From Streptomyces griseorubiginosus (lineage in GTDB: Bacteria; Actinomycetota; Actinomycetes; Streptomycetales; Streptomycetaceae): 44,471 nt of DNA. The translations under genes and the position numbers were made by a program. The notes below the pieces were generated by a model, which was not told the origin of the DNA, made no database searches, and saw nothing but the letters and a program-made list of their open reading frames with translations. The stretch covers positions 1 through 44,471 of the forward strand of contig NZ_WVUG01000037.1 in assembly GCF_017614965.1 (NCBI RefSeq), written 5' to 3'. How positions within the stretch are numbered: position 1 is the first letter of the stretch; each line of letters opens with the position of its first letter. Positions 16,109-23,642 of the stretch are shown piece after piece.

Positions 16109-16138
16109 TTGACGAGTTCTCGTCAGCGTCCCTACCTT
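16109..16138 (+). promoter_or_regulatory. promoter of the DUF805 gene with overlapping palindrome
   Basis: TTGACG (16109-16114), an 18-nt spacer and TACCTT (16133-16138) form a good housekeeping-type promoter ~58 nt before the ATG. A perfect palindrome, TGACGAG-TT-CTCGTCA (16110-16125), covers the -35 and part of the spacer and is a likely operator. The rest of the 300-nt hemB-DUF805 gap (15896-16108) shows nothing I can name. Confidence 0.5.
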
Positions 16139-16196
16139 CTGCGCTTGGCCTGATCCGTTCCGGATGGTCCGAACGTCGATCCCTGGGGGACGCACC

Positions 16197-16565
16197 ATGA
16201 GCTGGTTTCTCGAAGTGCTGAAGAAGTACGCGGTGTTCAACGGGCGCGCGCGCCGCAAGGAGTACTGGATGTACACCTTGTTCGTCGGCATCATCTACGT
16301 GGTGCTGAGCGTGCTGTCCGTCGCGACGAAGTCGTCCGCGTTCTCGATCCTCCTGGTCATCTTCTGGCTCGCCATCCTGCTCCCCAGCCTGGCCGTCGGT
16401 GTCCGCCGGCTGCACGACACCGGCCGCTCCGGCTGGTGGCTGCTGTTCGGGATCGTCCCGCTCGTCGGCGGCATCACGCTGCTGGTCTTCACCTGCCTGG
16501 ACAGCGAGCCGGGTCAGAACAAGTACGGCCCGAACCCGAAGGAGGCGCCGGTCTACGCCGGCTGA
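16197..16565 (+). CDS. DUF805 family membrane protein
   Basis: This 122-residue protein starts with the DUF805 signature FLEVLKKYAVFNGRARRKEYWMY and has three predicted membrane helices (FVGIIYVVLSVLSV, FSILLVIFWLAILLPSLAVGV, WWLLFGIVPLVGGITLLVF). The conserved RRLHDTGRSGWW precedes the last helix, and a short polar tail (SEPGQNKYGPNP) ends the protein, as in YhaH-type members. The molecular role of the family is unknown. The start is ATG with GGGGGA upstream. It is a single-gene transcript with its own promoter and a strong terminator. Confidence 0.9.
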   Translation: MSWFLEVLKKYAVFNGRARRKEYWMYTLFVGIIYVVLSVLSVATKSSAFSILLVIFWLAILLPSLAVGVRRLHDTGRSGWWLLFGIVPLVGGITLLVFTCLDSEPGQNKYGPNPKEAPVYAG

Positions 16566-16570
16566 TCTCC

Positions 16571-16768
16571 TCAGCGACCTCCGAGGCCGCCCGGCTCCCC
16601 GCCGGGCGGCCTCGTCGTGTGCGGGGGACCGGGGGCGTGCAGGGACCGGGCGTGACTGGTCGCCGGGCCCTCGTCCTTGAGGCCAGTGCCGTCCTGGCAT
16701 CCCGTCAGGCCGAACGTGACGAGCGCGGCGAGGAGCAGGGCGGTGAGCGAGCGGCGGATGGCGGGCAT
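16571..16768 (-). CDS. possible small lipoprotein
   Basis: This 65-residue frame begins with a convincing type II signal peptide: basic MPAIRRS, hydrophobic LTALLLAALVTFGL and lipobox LTGC with Cys at residue 24. The mature part is Pro/Gly/His-rich and its 3' end runs through the terminator hairpin of the convergent DUF805 gene. The ribosome binding site is weak (GAAGG ~12 nt upstream). The signal sequence argues for a real gene, while the low-complexity tail argues for caution. Confidence 0.45.
   Translation of the reverse strand: MPAIRRSLTALLLAALVTFGLTGCQDGTGLKDEGPATSHARSLHAPGPPHTTRPPGGEPGGLGGR
16582..16614. terminator. terminator after the DUF805 gene
   Basis: A perfect 13-bp stem, CGAGGCCGCCCGG (16582-16594) with CCGGGCGGCCTCG (16602-16614), has a 7-nt loop and starts 17 nt after the DUF805 stop. 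It overlaps the 3' end of the possible minus-strand lipoprotein. Confidence 0.85.
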
Positions 16769-17048
16769 GGTCGTGGGGGCCTTCTGTGGGGTGGCTGGGT
16801 GCGGGCCTCAGCCTGAGTGATGATCGCCCGCCGGCGCCACGGTCCGCGCGAGATTCGGGACGCCGAGGTGACGGGGTGACCTCTGACCTGCAGGGATGTC
16901 ATTTCCCGCAGAGGGTTCGTGGGACGGATCGCGGGTGCCGGAACGGCGGGATCGCCGGTCGGGCACCATCAAGTCCGGCCGGGAGTTAGGTTGTTGGCGA
17001 CTGGTCGCGGTCGCCCGTACGACCGCCTCGACTCCCCAGGAGACACCC

Positions 17049-17951
17049 GTGTCCGGTGACGCACTGAGCCAAGACCCCGCCCTGCTGCGCGGCAGGATCG
17101 ACACCACCAAGGCGCACTCGGCCCGGGTCTACGACGTCTTCCTCGGCGGCAAGGACAACTACCCGGTCGACCGCGCCGCGGCGGCCGCCGGGCTCGCCGT
17201 CAACCCGCGCGGCTACCTCGACGTTCGGCACAACCGGGACTTCCTGCGCCGCGCGGTGAACACACTCGCCCAGGACGACGGCATCCGTCAGTTCCTCGAC
17301 ATCGGCACCGGCCTGCCCACCGCGGAGAACGTCCACCAGATCGCCCAGCGGATCATCCCCGACGCCCGGGTGGTGTACGTCGACAACGACCCGGTGGTGC
17401 TCACCCACGCCCGTGCCCTGCTCACCAGCGGGCCCGAGGGCCGTACGGACTACGTCGACGCCGACTTCAACAACCCGGCGCACATCCTCGAACAGGCCGC
17501 GAAGACGCTGGACTTCGACCAGCCGATGGCGCTCTGCCTGGTGGCGATCCTGCACTTCGTCGAGGACACGGAGGCCTACCCGATCGTGCGCGAGCTCATG
17601 GAGGCGCTGCCCTCCGGGAGCCGGCTGGTGCTCAGCCACCTCACCGATGACCTCAACCCCGACAACATCCGGGCGCTCCAGCGCACGTACACCGAGCGGG
17701 GGCTCACCTTCGTGCTGCGGTCCAAGGCCGAGGTTGAGCGGTTCTTCACGGAGAACTCCCTCGACATCGCCGAGCCCGGCGTCGTCCCCGTCCACCGCTG
17801 GCGGGCCGACAACGCCGCCCCGGTCCCGGAGCAGCCCGAGGCCTCCTACCTGGAGACCCTCGACGCCATCGAGAAGATCCGGTACGCCGACATCAACGAC
17901 GTGACGGACGCCGACATCAACATCTACGCGGGGATCGGCCGCAAGGCCTGA
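17049..17951 (+). CDS. SAM-dependent methyltransferase, DUF574/Methyltransf_19 family
   Basis: This 300-residue protein belongs to the S-adenosylmethionine methyltransferase family that is expanded in Streptomyces. Diagnostic segments are ARVYDVFLGGKDNYPVDR near the N-terminus, the SAM-binding FLDIGTGLPTAENVH, VVYVDNDPVVLTHARALL and the motif after strand 4, ALCLVAILHFVEDTE. The GTG at 17049 is chosen because CAGGAG lies 8 nt upstream; in-frame starts further left have no conserved sequence. Substrates of the family are not established. It stands alone between the possible lipoprotein and the N-acetyltransferase. Confidence 0.9.
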   Translation: MSGDALSQDPALLRGRIDTTKAHSARVYDVFLGGKDNYPVDRAAAAAGLAVNPRGYLDVRHNRDFLRRAVNTLAQDDGIRQFLDIGTGLPTAENVHQIAQRIIPDARVVYVDNDPVVLTHARALLTSGPEGRTDYVDADFNNPAHILEQAAKTLDFDQPMALCLVAILHFVEDTEAYPIVRELMEALPSGSRLVLSHLTDDLNPDNIRALQRTYTERGLTFVLRSKAEVERFFTENSLDIAEPGVVPVHRWRADNAAPVPEQPEASYLETLDAIEKIRYADINDVTDADINIYAGIGRKA

Positions 17952-18171
17952 GAGGTGCGATAGGTCCGAGAGGCGGCTCCGTCCATATCCCGGAAATCTC
18001 GTTGTAGACGGCACGCACATCCCTAGGCTGCGGGCACGAACCCTCGTCCCGCAGTTCCTCTGGGCCCGCCTCCCGGAGTCGTACGAGGGCTGCGGAAGTA
18101 GGGCGAATGTCGGGGTCGGCTCCGACCGTGGGGGGACGGACGCGGTGGGTGGTGGTGTCTACGGTGAGGGC

Positions 18172-19029
18172 ATGTCCGACACAGTGGAGTTCGTGGAGTC
18201 CGACCTTGACGTGTACCTCGGGCGGATCGGCTGGGAGGGGCCGCGGCGGGCCGACGCCGAAACCCTCCGGGGGGTGCATCTGGCGCACATGCGGGGCATC
18301 CCCTTCGAGAACCTGGACGCCCTGCGCCGTACGGCTCCCTCGCTGGCGCCCGCCGACCTGATGGCCAAGCTGGTGCGGGGGCGGCGCGGCGGCTACTGCT
18401 ACGAGCACAACACGCTGCTCGCCGGCATCCTGGAGGCCCTCGGGTTCCGGGTGAGGCGGCTGACGGCACGGGTCGTGGTGGGCGCCGACCGCATCGAGAG
18501 CCGCCCGCGCACCCATATGGCCCTGCTGGTGGAGGTACCGGGTGAGCCGCTGCCGTATCTCGCCGACGTCGGCTTCGGGGCGATCGGGGCGCTGCTGGAA
18601 CCGGTGCCGCTTCTCGCCGGCACCGAGTTCCGGGACGCCGGGCGGCGGCACCGGCTGGTGACCGTGCCGCACCCGGGGCCGCTGGAGCTGTGGGTGCTGC
18701 AGGCCTACGGCGACGAGAAGGGCGGCGTCGCCTCGGACGGGCCCTGGCAGGCGCAGTACGCGTTCACGCTGGAGCCGTTCGAGCGGGCCGACTTCGAGGT
18801 CATCAACTGGCACGTCGCCACGAACCCGCGCTCGCCGTTCACCCAGCGGCTGTACGTGCAGAGCGTCGACGCCGAGCGGCACCTCCTGCTGCACGGACGG
18901 GTGTTGACGGAGACACGGTCCGACGGGTCCGTACGGGAGCGGGAGTTGGCGGACGAGATCGAGGCTCGGCGGCTGCTGGAGGGGGAGTTCGGGGTCGTGG
19001 CGCCGGAGGGGATGGCCTTGTTGCCGTGA
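18172..19029 (+). CDS. nat: arylamine N-acetyltransferase
   Basis: This 285-residue cytoplasmic enzyme transfers acetyl from acetyl-CoA to arylamines and hydrazines. The papain-like catalytic triad is complete: Cys76 (RRGGYCYEHN), His115 (RPRTHMALLV) and Asp132 (YLADVGFG). The family phrase GIPFENLDAL is at residues 42-51. Length is normal for the family. The ATG at 18172 gives MSDTVEFVES. It is convergent with the DUF4253 gene, only 7 nt apart and with no visible terminator. NATs can act in antibiotic amide formation, but nothing here suggests a biosynthetic cluster. Confidence 0.93.
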   Translation: MSDTVEFVESDLDVYLGRIGWEGPRRADAETLRGVHLAHMRGIPFENLDALRRTAPSLAPADLMAKLVRGRRGGYCYEHNTLLAGILEALGFRVRRLTARVVVGADRIESRPRTHMALLVEVPGEPLPYLADVGFGAIGALLEPVPLLAGTEFRDAGRRHRLVTVPHPGPLELWVLQAYGDEKGGVASDGPWQAQYAFTLEPFERADFEVINWHVATNPRSPFTQRLYVQSVDAERHLLLHGRVLTETRSDGSVRERELADEIEARRLLEGEFGVVAPEGMALLP

Positions 19030-19036
19030 CGCCCGG

Positions 19037-19804
19037 TCAGTCCCACCAGAAGTGCCACACCTGCTCGCCGAGCAGTTTCTGCGCGTACGAGGTGAGGGTG
19101 TCGCCGGTGTCCACCAGGACGGTGTACGGGCAGAACGCGTAGTGCTCGGCGGCGACCGCCTCCGCCTCGGCGAGGTCGGTCGGCGGCGCCGCCACCGAGA
19201 CGGCCAGGTGGTCGAAGCCCAACGCCACGACCCGTATGCCGAAGCGGTCCTCCCACGAGCGCAGCACCGCGCAGAGACGGGCGACGTCCTCCTCGTAATT
19301 CACCGGTCCGCTCCAGCCGACGGCCGCCGGGATGTCGGCGCTGCGGCGGGCGGGCACCAGTGCCAGGTGCGGCTCCTTGAACCAGGGCCGCCCCTCGGTG
19401 AGGGAGTCGGCGACCGCGGCGGCCCGCTCGTCGGGGTCGGCGGCCGACACCGGGGAAGGCGCCGGCCCCGGCCAGTCCTCGTCCTCCGGCGGGTCCTCGT
19501 CCCAGAACTCGGCAAGCACCTCGTCGGCGTCGTGATCACCGGGATAAGAGACCTCTCCGGGCATCAACTCCCAGCCCTCCGGCCCGCCATGGCCTCCGCC
19601 CACGTCCAAGAGGACCGGTAGCAGCCCGACTCGCGGCACGGCTCCCCCCAGACGTGCCCAGGCACCGGGCGTCGCCTGTTCCTCTGCCAGCCACAACAGG
19701 GGTTCGTGCCAGGGGCCTTCGGTCGTCTCGTCGACCAGTCGGCCCGCGGGCAGCTCCAAGCCGAGGGATGTGAGCCTCGGAAGGGGATTCGGAAGTGTCG
19801 CCAT
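19037..19804 (-). CDS. DUF4253 domain protein
   Basis: This ~255-residue acidic protein has a C-terminal DUF4253-type domain (VNYEEDVARLCAVLRSWEDRFG, VVALGFDHLAVSVAAPP, AEHYAFCPYTVLVDTG). It ends WHFWWD, typical for the family. The centre is rich in Asp, Glu and Pro. The ATG at 19804 is chosen (MATLPNPLPRLTSLGLELP); an ATG at 19867 would add 21 residues and run into the RAE region. It is divergent from helR. The function is unknown. Confidence 0.8.
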   Translation of the reverse strand: MATLPNPLPRLTSLGLELPAGRLVDETTEGPWHEPLLWLAEEQATPGAWARLGGAVPRVGLLPVLLDVGGGHGGPEGWELMPGEVSYPGDHDADEVLAEFWDEDPPEDEDWPGPAPSPVSAADPDERAAAVADSLTEGRPWFKEPHLALVPARRSADIPAAVGWSGPVNYEEDVARLCAVLRSWEDRFGIRVVALGFDHLAVSVAAPPTDLAEAEAVAAEHYAFCPYTVLVDTGDTLTSYAQKLLGEQVWHFWWD

Positions 19805-19867
19805 GTCGGTGACTGTAGAGGGAGGCACTGACACCACACTCCCCGCCACTTTCAACCTATAGCTCAT

Positions 19868-19892
19868 GGGGGGCCTTGCGGCAAGGCCCCCC
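19868..19892 (+). promoter_or_regulatory. rifamycin-associated element (RAE) upstream of helR
   Basis: This is a perfect inverted repeat with 11-nt arms (GGGGGGCCTTG at 19868-19878, CAAGGCCCCCC at 19882-19892) around CGG. Its core closely matches the RAE described before rifamycin-inactivating and helR genes of actinomycetes. A CACAAT (19901-19906) downstream could be the -10, with the TTGCGG inside the RAE as a -35 at a long 19-nt spacing. It lies 65 nt before the helR start. Confidence 0.9.
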
Positions 19893-19956
19893 TCGTGGCG
19901 CACAATCGCAGGCCGAAGCCGAGAAGCTGGGTAAATGGGGGATTCAGGAATTGTCT

Positions 19957-22113
19957 GTGTCTTTGTCCGCTTTCGACCTTTCCGGCAACCTCACCGCGAA
20001 AGCCGACCCCGCACTGATCGCCCGCGACGAGCAGCAGTTCGCGGCCATCGCGGCCAGCCTGGAGCAGGCGATCAGCGAGGTGTCCGAACGCCTCGACGCC
20101 GAGCTCAAGGCGCCCGGCGGCATCGGCCAGGCCGCCATGGACCGGGACATCGAGGTGCACCGGCTGAACGGACGCCTGCGTACCCTGCGCCGCTTCGGTC
20201 TCGACCTGTGCCTCGGGCGCATGGTCGAGGCCGACAACCCCGAGCAGCCCGTCTACATCGGCCGTCTCGGGCTCACCGACAACGAGGGCCGCCGCCTGCT
20301 GACCGACTGGCGTTCCCCGGCCGCCGAGCCCTTCTTCGCGGCGACCCACGCCAACCCGATGGGCCTGGTCAGCCGCCGCCGCTACCGCTGGACCGACGGG
20401 CAGATCAGCGACTACTGGGACGAGGTGTTCACCGCCGACCAGCTGGAGCACAACGTCGCGCTCGACGACCAGTCCGCCTTCATCGCCAGCCTCGGCACCA
20501 ACCGCTCCGAGCGCATGCGGGACGTGCTGGCCACCATCCAGGCAGACCAGGACGCCATCATCCGCGCGGGCTCCCGGGGCGCGCTCGTCGTCGACGGCGG
20601 TCCCGGCACCGGCAAGACCGTCGTCGCCCTGCACCGCACCGCCCACCTCCTCTACTCCGACCCCCGCCTCGGCCACCGGCGCGGCGGCGTGCTGTTCGTC
20701 GGCCCGCACCGGCCGTATCTGGCGTACGTGGCCGACGTGCTGCCCAGCCTCGGCGAGGAGGGCGTGCAGACCTGCGTCCTGCGGGACCTCGTCACCGAGG
20801 GGGAGACGGCGGGCGTGGAGCGCGATCCGGAGGTGGCCCGGCTGAAGGCCTCCGCGGGCCTGGTGAAGGCGGTCGAGAAGGCCGTCCGGTTCTACGAGGA
20901 GCCGCCCACCGAGGGTATGACGGTCACCCTCGACTGGGTCGGCATCCCCCTCACCGCCGACGACTGGGCCGAGGCCTTCGACGCCCCGGAGCCCGGCACC
21001 CCCCACAACGAGGCCCGCGACCAGGTCTGGGAGAAACTGGTCGAGATCCTGACGGACAAGTACGACGGCGACGTCTCCCCCGACCTCTTCCGCAGGGCGC
21101 TGCGCCGGAACGAGGAGCTGAACGCCGCCCTCGGCCGCGCCTGGCCGTTGATCGAGGCGGCCGACCTGGTAGGGGACCTGTGGTCGGTGCCTGCCTATCT
21201 GCGCATGTGCGCTCCCTGGCTCGACCGGGACGACGTACGACGCCTCCAGCGCGCCGAGCCGCAGGCCTGGACGGTGTCGGACCTGCCGATCCTGGACGCG
21301 GCACGGCAACGGCTCGGCGATCCCGAGGCGTCTCGGCGCAGGCGCCGGCACGAGGCCGAGGTCGCCGCCGAACGCGCGTACCGGGCCCAGGTCACCGAGG
21401 ACCTGTTGCGGACCGACGACGACTGGCAGCGCATGCTGATGACCATGCTGAAGGGGCAGGACCTGCAGAACTCCCTGGTCCCCCTGGACGCGCCGCCCGC
21501 CGCCGAACCGGACCTGCTCGCGGGCCCGTTCGCGCACATCGTCGTCGACGAGGCGCAGGAACTGACCGACGCGGAGTGGCAGATGCTGCTCTCGCGCTGT
21601 CCGTCCCGCAGCTTCACCATCGTCGGCGACCGCGCCCAGGCCCGGCATGGCTTTACCGAGTCGTGGCGGGAGCGCCTCGAACGCGTCGGACTCGACCGCG
21701 TCGAACTGGCTTCCCTGACCGTCAACTACCGGACCCCGCAGGAGATCATGGCGGAGGCCGAGCCGGTCATCCGGGCCGTGCTCCCCGACGCCAACGTGCC
21801 GACCTCCATCCGCAGCGGCGGAGTCCCGGTCACGCACGGCCCGGCCGCCGACCTGGACGCGGTCGTGGACGACTGGCTTCGCGCGAACACCGACGGCATC
21901 GCGTGTGTCATCGGCGCCCCCACGTACCGCCCGACGACACCCCGGGTCCGCTCACTCACCCCCGAACTGTCCAAGGGGCTGGAATTCGACCTGGTCGTCC
22001 TCGTCGACCCGGAGAGCTTCGGGGACGGCATCGAGGGCGCGGTCGACCACTATGTGGCGATGACCCGGGCGACCCAACGGCTCGTGGTGCTCAGCAGCAC
22101 CCGCTCGCGGTGA
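19957..22113 (+). CDS. helR: HelR-type RNA polymerase-recycling motor ATPase (rifamycin protection)
   Basis: This 718-residue UvrD/HelD-like SF1 ATPase has Walker A GGPGTGKT (214-221), Walker B with DEAQ at 531-534, FTIVGDRAQARHGF, a VNYRTPQEIM motif and C-terminal SKGLEFDLVVL plus VAMTRATQRLVVLSS. The N-terminal ~100 residues are heptad-rich and match the HelD-type coiled coil that enters the secondary channel of RNA polymerase. HelR proteins release stalled polymerase and displace rifamycins. The GTG at 19957 is favoured because AGGA lies 7 nt upstream; TTGs at 19951 and 19963 are alternatives. The RAE immediately upstream distinguishes it from a generic HelD. Its 3' end overlaps the DUF397 gene by 23 nt. 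Confidence 0.9.
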   Translation: MSLSAFDLSGNLTAKADPALIARDEQQFAAIAASLEQAISEVSERLDAELKAPGGIGQAAMDRDIEVHRLNGRLRTLRRFGLDLCLGRMVEADNPEQPVYIGRLGLTDNEGRRLLTDWRSPAAEPFFAATHANPMGLVSRRRYRWTDGQISDYWDEVFTADQLEHNVALDDQSAFIASLGTNRSERMRDVLATIQADQDAIIRAGSRGALVVDGGPGTGKTVVALHRTAHLLYSDPRLGHRRGGVLFVGPHRPYLAYVADVLPSLGEEGVQTCVLRDLVTEGETAGVERDPEVARLKASAGLVKAVEKAVRFYEEPPTEGMTVTLDWVGIPLTADDWAEAFDAPEPGTPHNEARDQVWEKLVEILTDKYDGDVSPDLFRRALRRNEELNAALGRAWPLIEAADLVGDLWSVPAYLRMCAPWLDRDDVRRLQRAEPQAWTVSDLPILDAARQRLGDPEASRRRRRHEAEVAAERAYRAQVTEDLLRTDDDWQRMLMTMLKGQDLQNSLVPLDAPPAAEPDLLAGPFAHIVVDEAQELTDAEWQMLLSRCPSRSFTIVGDRAQARHGFTESWRERLERVGLDRVELASLTVNYRTPQEIMAEAEPVIRAVLPDANVPTSIRSGGVPVTHGPAADLDAVVDDWLRANTDGIACVIGAPTYRPTTPRVRSLTPELSKGLEFDLVVLVDPESFGDGIEGAVDHYVAMTRATQRLVVLSSTRSR

Positions 22114-22279
22114 AGGCGGCCCAGGCGGCCGGGGTGACCTGAAGGGTGGGGCCGGTGTCTGCGGGGTTCTTGGAGTCGCGGATGTGGATGGTGTGGGGGG
22201 TGGTGGCTACCTCGACGCACTGTCCGCCTTCGCTGCCGCTGTACGTCGACTTGAACCACTGAAGTGCTTCGGCGCTCAT
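22091..22279 (-). CDS. DUF397 small protein
   Basis: This 62-residue protein has the DUF397 signature: WFKSTYSGSEGGQCVEVA, then IHIRDSKNP and VTPAAWAAF. Its ATG overlaps the stop of the upstream XRE regulator (ATGA), so the two are translationally coupled. In Streptomyces such pairs resemble the whiJ and abaA-type clusters and the Scr1/Scr2 pair proposed as toxin-antitoxin-like. Its 3' end runs 23 nt into the convergent helR gene. Confidence 0.9.
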   Translation of the reverse strand: MSAEALQWFKSTYSGSEGGQCVEVATTPHTIHIRDSKNPADTGPTLQVTPAAWAAFTASGCC

Positions 22280-23103
22280 TGCTCTCCTAGCAGGCGGTCG
22301 AGCAGATCCCTGGAGTCCTGTGTGGTCAGGGCCTGTGTCCGCAGCATCGCATACTTGCGCGCCAGCCTGGACACCTCATCCGCGTCGGAAACCCACTGGC
22401 TGCCGCGCTGCGATTCGGTGTACGCGAGGTGTTGGTGGTCCGGTGTTTCAAGGAGGGTGAAGGGGCCGTCCATTCCCGCGTGATACGGGCTGCTCAATGG
22501 CAGGAACTGCAGGGACACGCATGGCAGTTCAGCCACTGCTCGCAGGTGACGCAGCTGTTCGCGGCGCACATCTGCCGCACCAATGCGCATGTGCAGGACC
22601 GGCTCCCACACGATGAAGCTCAGGGTCGGCGGGTTCCTGCGATGCAGGATCTTCTGGCGTTCCAAGCGGGCCGCTGTACTCGTCTCGATCTCGTCCGTGC
22701 CGTACGCAGGAACGCGGTTGGAGAGTACGGCGCGGACGTACGCATCCGTCTGGAGAAGACCGGGAAGCACGGCGTTGTCGTACCAGGACAACGCAATCGC
22801 CTCCCTCTCATGCTCCATGTACAGCTCCGCCCACATCGGAAACTGGTCGATGTCCGGGAGGTTGGCCACGCCCGCCGACAACACGCCCCTGGTCTGGAGG
22901 AGATCGTCGAGCGCGGCGGCCAAGTCCGGTTTCAGGGCCCGTCTGCCCTGCTCGATCGAGGCGATGGTCTCCTCATCGACCCGGACGGCTGCGGCGAGGG
23001 AGTTCTGGGTGAGGCCCGCGGCGCGACGCGCGGCGCCCAGTTGCTTGCCCAGCATCTTCATGGACGTGAGGTTCTTCGGCCGCGGTGGCCTCCTGGCGCT
23101 CAT
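22276..23103 (-). CDS. XRE-family HTH regulator with DUF5753 (WhiJ/Scr1-like)
   Basis: This 275-residue regulator has an N-terminal helix-turn-helix (KQLGAARRAAGLTQNSLA, VDEETIASIEQGRRALKP) and a DUF5753 domain (AIALSWYDNAVLPGLLQT, FIVWEPVLHMRIG, LQFLPLSSPYHAGMDGPFTL). The ATG at 23103 is supported by GAGGGGGAGGGAG just upstream. It precedes the DUF397 gene with a 4-nt overlap and is divergent from an RsbW-like ATPase gene. The intergenic region between them has a perfect palindrome. Relatives include the WhiJ family of developmental regulators. Confidence 0.9.
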   Translation of the reverse strand: MSARRPPRPKNLTSMKMLGKQLGAARRAAGLTQNSLAAAVRVDEETIASIEQGRRALKPDLAAALDDLLQTRGVLSAGVANLPDIDQFPMWAELYMEHEREAIALSWYDNAVLPGLLQTDAYVRAVLSNRVPAYGTDEIETSTAARLERQKILHRRNPPTLSFIVWEPVLHMRIGAADVRREQLRHLRAVAELPCVSLQFLPLSSPYHAGMDGPFTLLETPDHQHLAYTESQRGSQWVSDADEVSRLARKYAMLRTQALTTQDSRDLLDRLLGEQ

Positions 23104-23148
23104 GCAGGACTCCCTCCCCCTCGGGACGCGTACGTCACCGGGTGCGAG

Positions 23149-23171
23149 CCCGTACAAAAAATCTGTACGGG
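23149..23171. promoter_or_regulatory. palindromic operator between the XRE and ATPase genes
   Basis: CCCGTACA (23149-23156) and TGTACGGG (23164-23171) form a perfect 8-bp inverted repeat around an A-rich 7-nt centre, AAAAATC. It is 46 nt from each start codon, in the middle of the divergent promoter region, which suits a site bound by the XRE regulator. Confidence 0.65.
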
Positions 23172-23216
23172 TTTACGGAGTGATCAACAGTAGTCACTCT
23201 GCGCAACTCTCGTCCT

Positions 23217-23642
23217 GTGAATGACACGATCCAACTCCCCACCCTGCGCGAGCGGTTCTTCCGCCGTGAACGGCGATCCGTGCAGGCCGCGCGGAGGTTC
23301 ACGGCGGAGACACTCACCGGCTGGGGCCTCGCCGGGACGGACCGCGCCGACGACGTACTGCTCTGCGTGAGCGAACTGGTCACCAACGCCCTGCTGCACG
23401 GCGTACCGCCCGGCCGTCACTCGCGGCTGCTCCTGCGCTACGACGGACGGGTGCTGGGCATCGAGGTGCACGACAGCGGCCCCGGCGAGCCCCGCGTCGT
23501 GGAGAGCGGGGACACCGGGGCCGAAGGCGGGCGCGGACTGCTGCTGGTCGCGGCCCTGAGCGACCAGTGGGGCGTCCGGGACCGCGAGTTGGGCAAGGCC
23601 GTGTGGTGCGAGTTCGAGGTCAGAGACGCTCGGGCGTCCTGA
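23217..23642 (+). CDS. RsbW-like ATP-binding protein (HATPase_c_2)
   Basis: This 141-residue single-domain GHKL ATPase resembles anti-sigma factor kinases. The N box is [13 protein letters not shown], the G1 box is [11 protein letters not shown] and the G2 box is [18 protein letters not shown]. The start is GTG at 23217 with no strong ribosome binding site. It is divergent from the XRE/DUF397 pair and completes the trio common in streptomycetes. Its partner, if it is an anti-sigma factor, cannot be read from sequence. The last 23 nt overlap the convergent argS gene. Confidence 0.85.
   Translation: MNDTIQLPTLRERFFRRERRSVQAARRFTAETLTGWGLAGTDRADDVLLCVSELVTNALLHGVPPGRHSRLLLRYDGRVLGIEVHDSGPGEPRVVESGDTGAEGGRGLLLVAALSDQWGVRDRELGKAVWCEFEVRDARAS

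Noticed and set aside
13343..16294. A 983-codon open frame on the minus strand
   Set aside because: It is antisense to hemD, hemB and the DUF805 start, has no domain-like sequence, and arises from the high-GC third-position bias.
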